Positions 63,894-64,000 of a stretch of 64,000 nucleotides of DNA are shown here, one piece after another (within the stretch, counting starts at the first letter, position 1; every line of letters begins with the position of its first letter). A program made the translations under genes and the position numbers. Origin of the DNA: Elusimicrobiota bacterium (lineage in GTDB: Bacteria > Elusimicrobiota > Elusimicrobia > UBA1565); assembly GCA_016196755.1 (NCBI GenBank), contig JACPXC010000011.1, forward strand, positions 22,589 to 86,588, read 5' to 3'. The notes beneath the pieces are model-generated. The model saw nothing but the letters and a program-made list of their open reading frames with translations. It had not been told where the DNA came from and did not search any database.

Positions 63894-64000
63894 TGCAGTA
63901 TAAGGAAAACTGGTTGAATCTCCTGGCATCCCTCCGCCGAGGGCCCCACGCCGAGGGGACCGAGGGGCATGGAAGGCTCGATCATGTCCCAGTCTTTGGC
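63893..64000 (+). CDS. Possible start of the next gene (partial)
   Basis: An ATG at 63893 overlaps the previous stop (TGATG) and opens a frame of 36 codons that runs off the right edge (MQYKENWLNLLASLRRG...). The overlap suggests coupling, but the codon use is not convincing and it could instead be the remaining frame of a broken HAD C-terminus. Confidence 0.25.
   Translation, partial: MQYKENWLNLLASLRRGPHAEGTEGHGRLDHVPVFG

Overview
The window is very GC-rich, densely packed bacterial chromosome with about 40 protein genes, no rRNA or tRNA that I could see, no CRISPR array and no intergenic gap over 300 bases. The gene set fits a free-living member of a deep-branching Gram-negative phylum. 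It includes outer-membrane PorV-like and FlgD-Ig/type IX-style sorting domains, secreted Ala/Pro/Val-rich proteins, a ClpC with UVR domain, a RecA-XerC pair and many atypical receiver proteins. Elusimicrobiota is my best guess, but that is inference from gene style, not a search result.

Layout. (1) 1-7746, minus strand: one tightly coupled operon. Its first gene is a three-part fusion of histidine kinase, FliF C-terminal ring domain and FliG. A coiled-coil protein, MotA, MotB, a winged-helix regulator, a membrane-anchored unknown and a toroid-fold protein (cut by the window edge) follow. No filament, hook or export gene is present, so this looks like a stripped rotary or ion-driven motor. (2) 7799-27076, minus: a PorV-like barrel fused to TPRs, a tiny protein that is only a signal peptide plus sorting domain, and a 5750-residue secreted adhesin with the same C-terminal sorting domain. 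(3) 27135-28641: an 18-bp perfect inverted repeat and an AAA/DUF4143 ATPase with an AT-rich promoter, probably a transferred gene. (4) 28678-30635, minus: three receiver-type regulators. (5) 30732-35724, minus: six-gene overlapping operon with a glycosyltransferase, hotdog thioesterase, GNAT, receiver, 3-hydroxyacyl-CoA dehydrogenase and thiolase. (6) 35892-41792, plus: a CPBP-protease/HtrA/PDZ fusion, a second thiolase, DUF2721, ECF sigma/anti-sigma and a CpaB-like lipoprotein. (7) 41858-53232: secreted unknowns, XerC-like recombinase, recA, beta-lactamase-fold protein, clpC, a RHH/RelE toxin-antitoxin pair and a zinc-ribbon membrane protein. (8) 53229-64000: a lipoprotein pseudocaspase and three consecutive secreted proteins built on HAD-like domains.

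The most unusual points are these: the kinase-FliF-FliG fusion motor operon; a 53-bp dispersed DNA repeat found inside three coding regions in three different reading contexts, including antisense; a family of secreted proteins that share a signal peptide, a roughly 130-residue Ala/Pro/Val linker and an FFDGS-like motif at almost the same residue number before unrelated enzyme domains; a RecB-like nuclease motif set in one of those exported proteins; a caspase-fold protein lacking both catalytic residues; and a recurring promoter layout that places the -10 box 6 bases before the start codon, implying widespread leaderless mRNAs.
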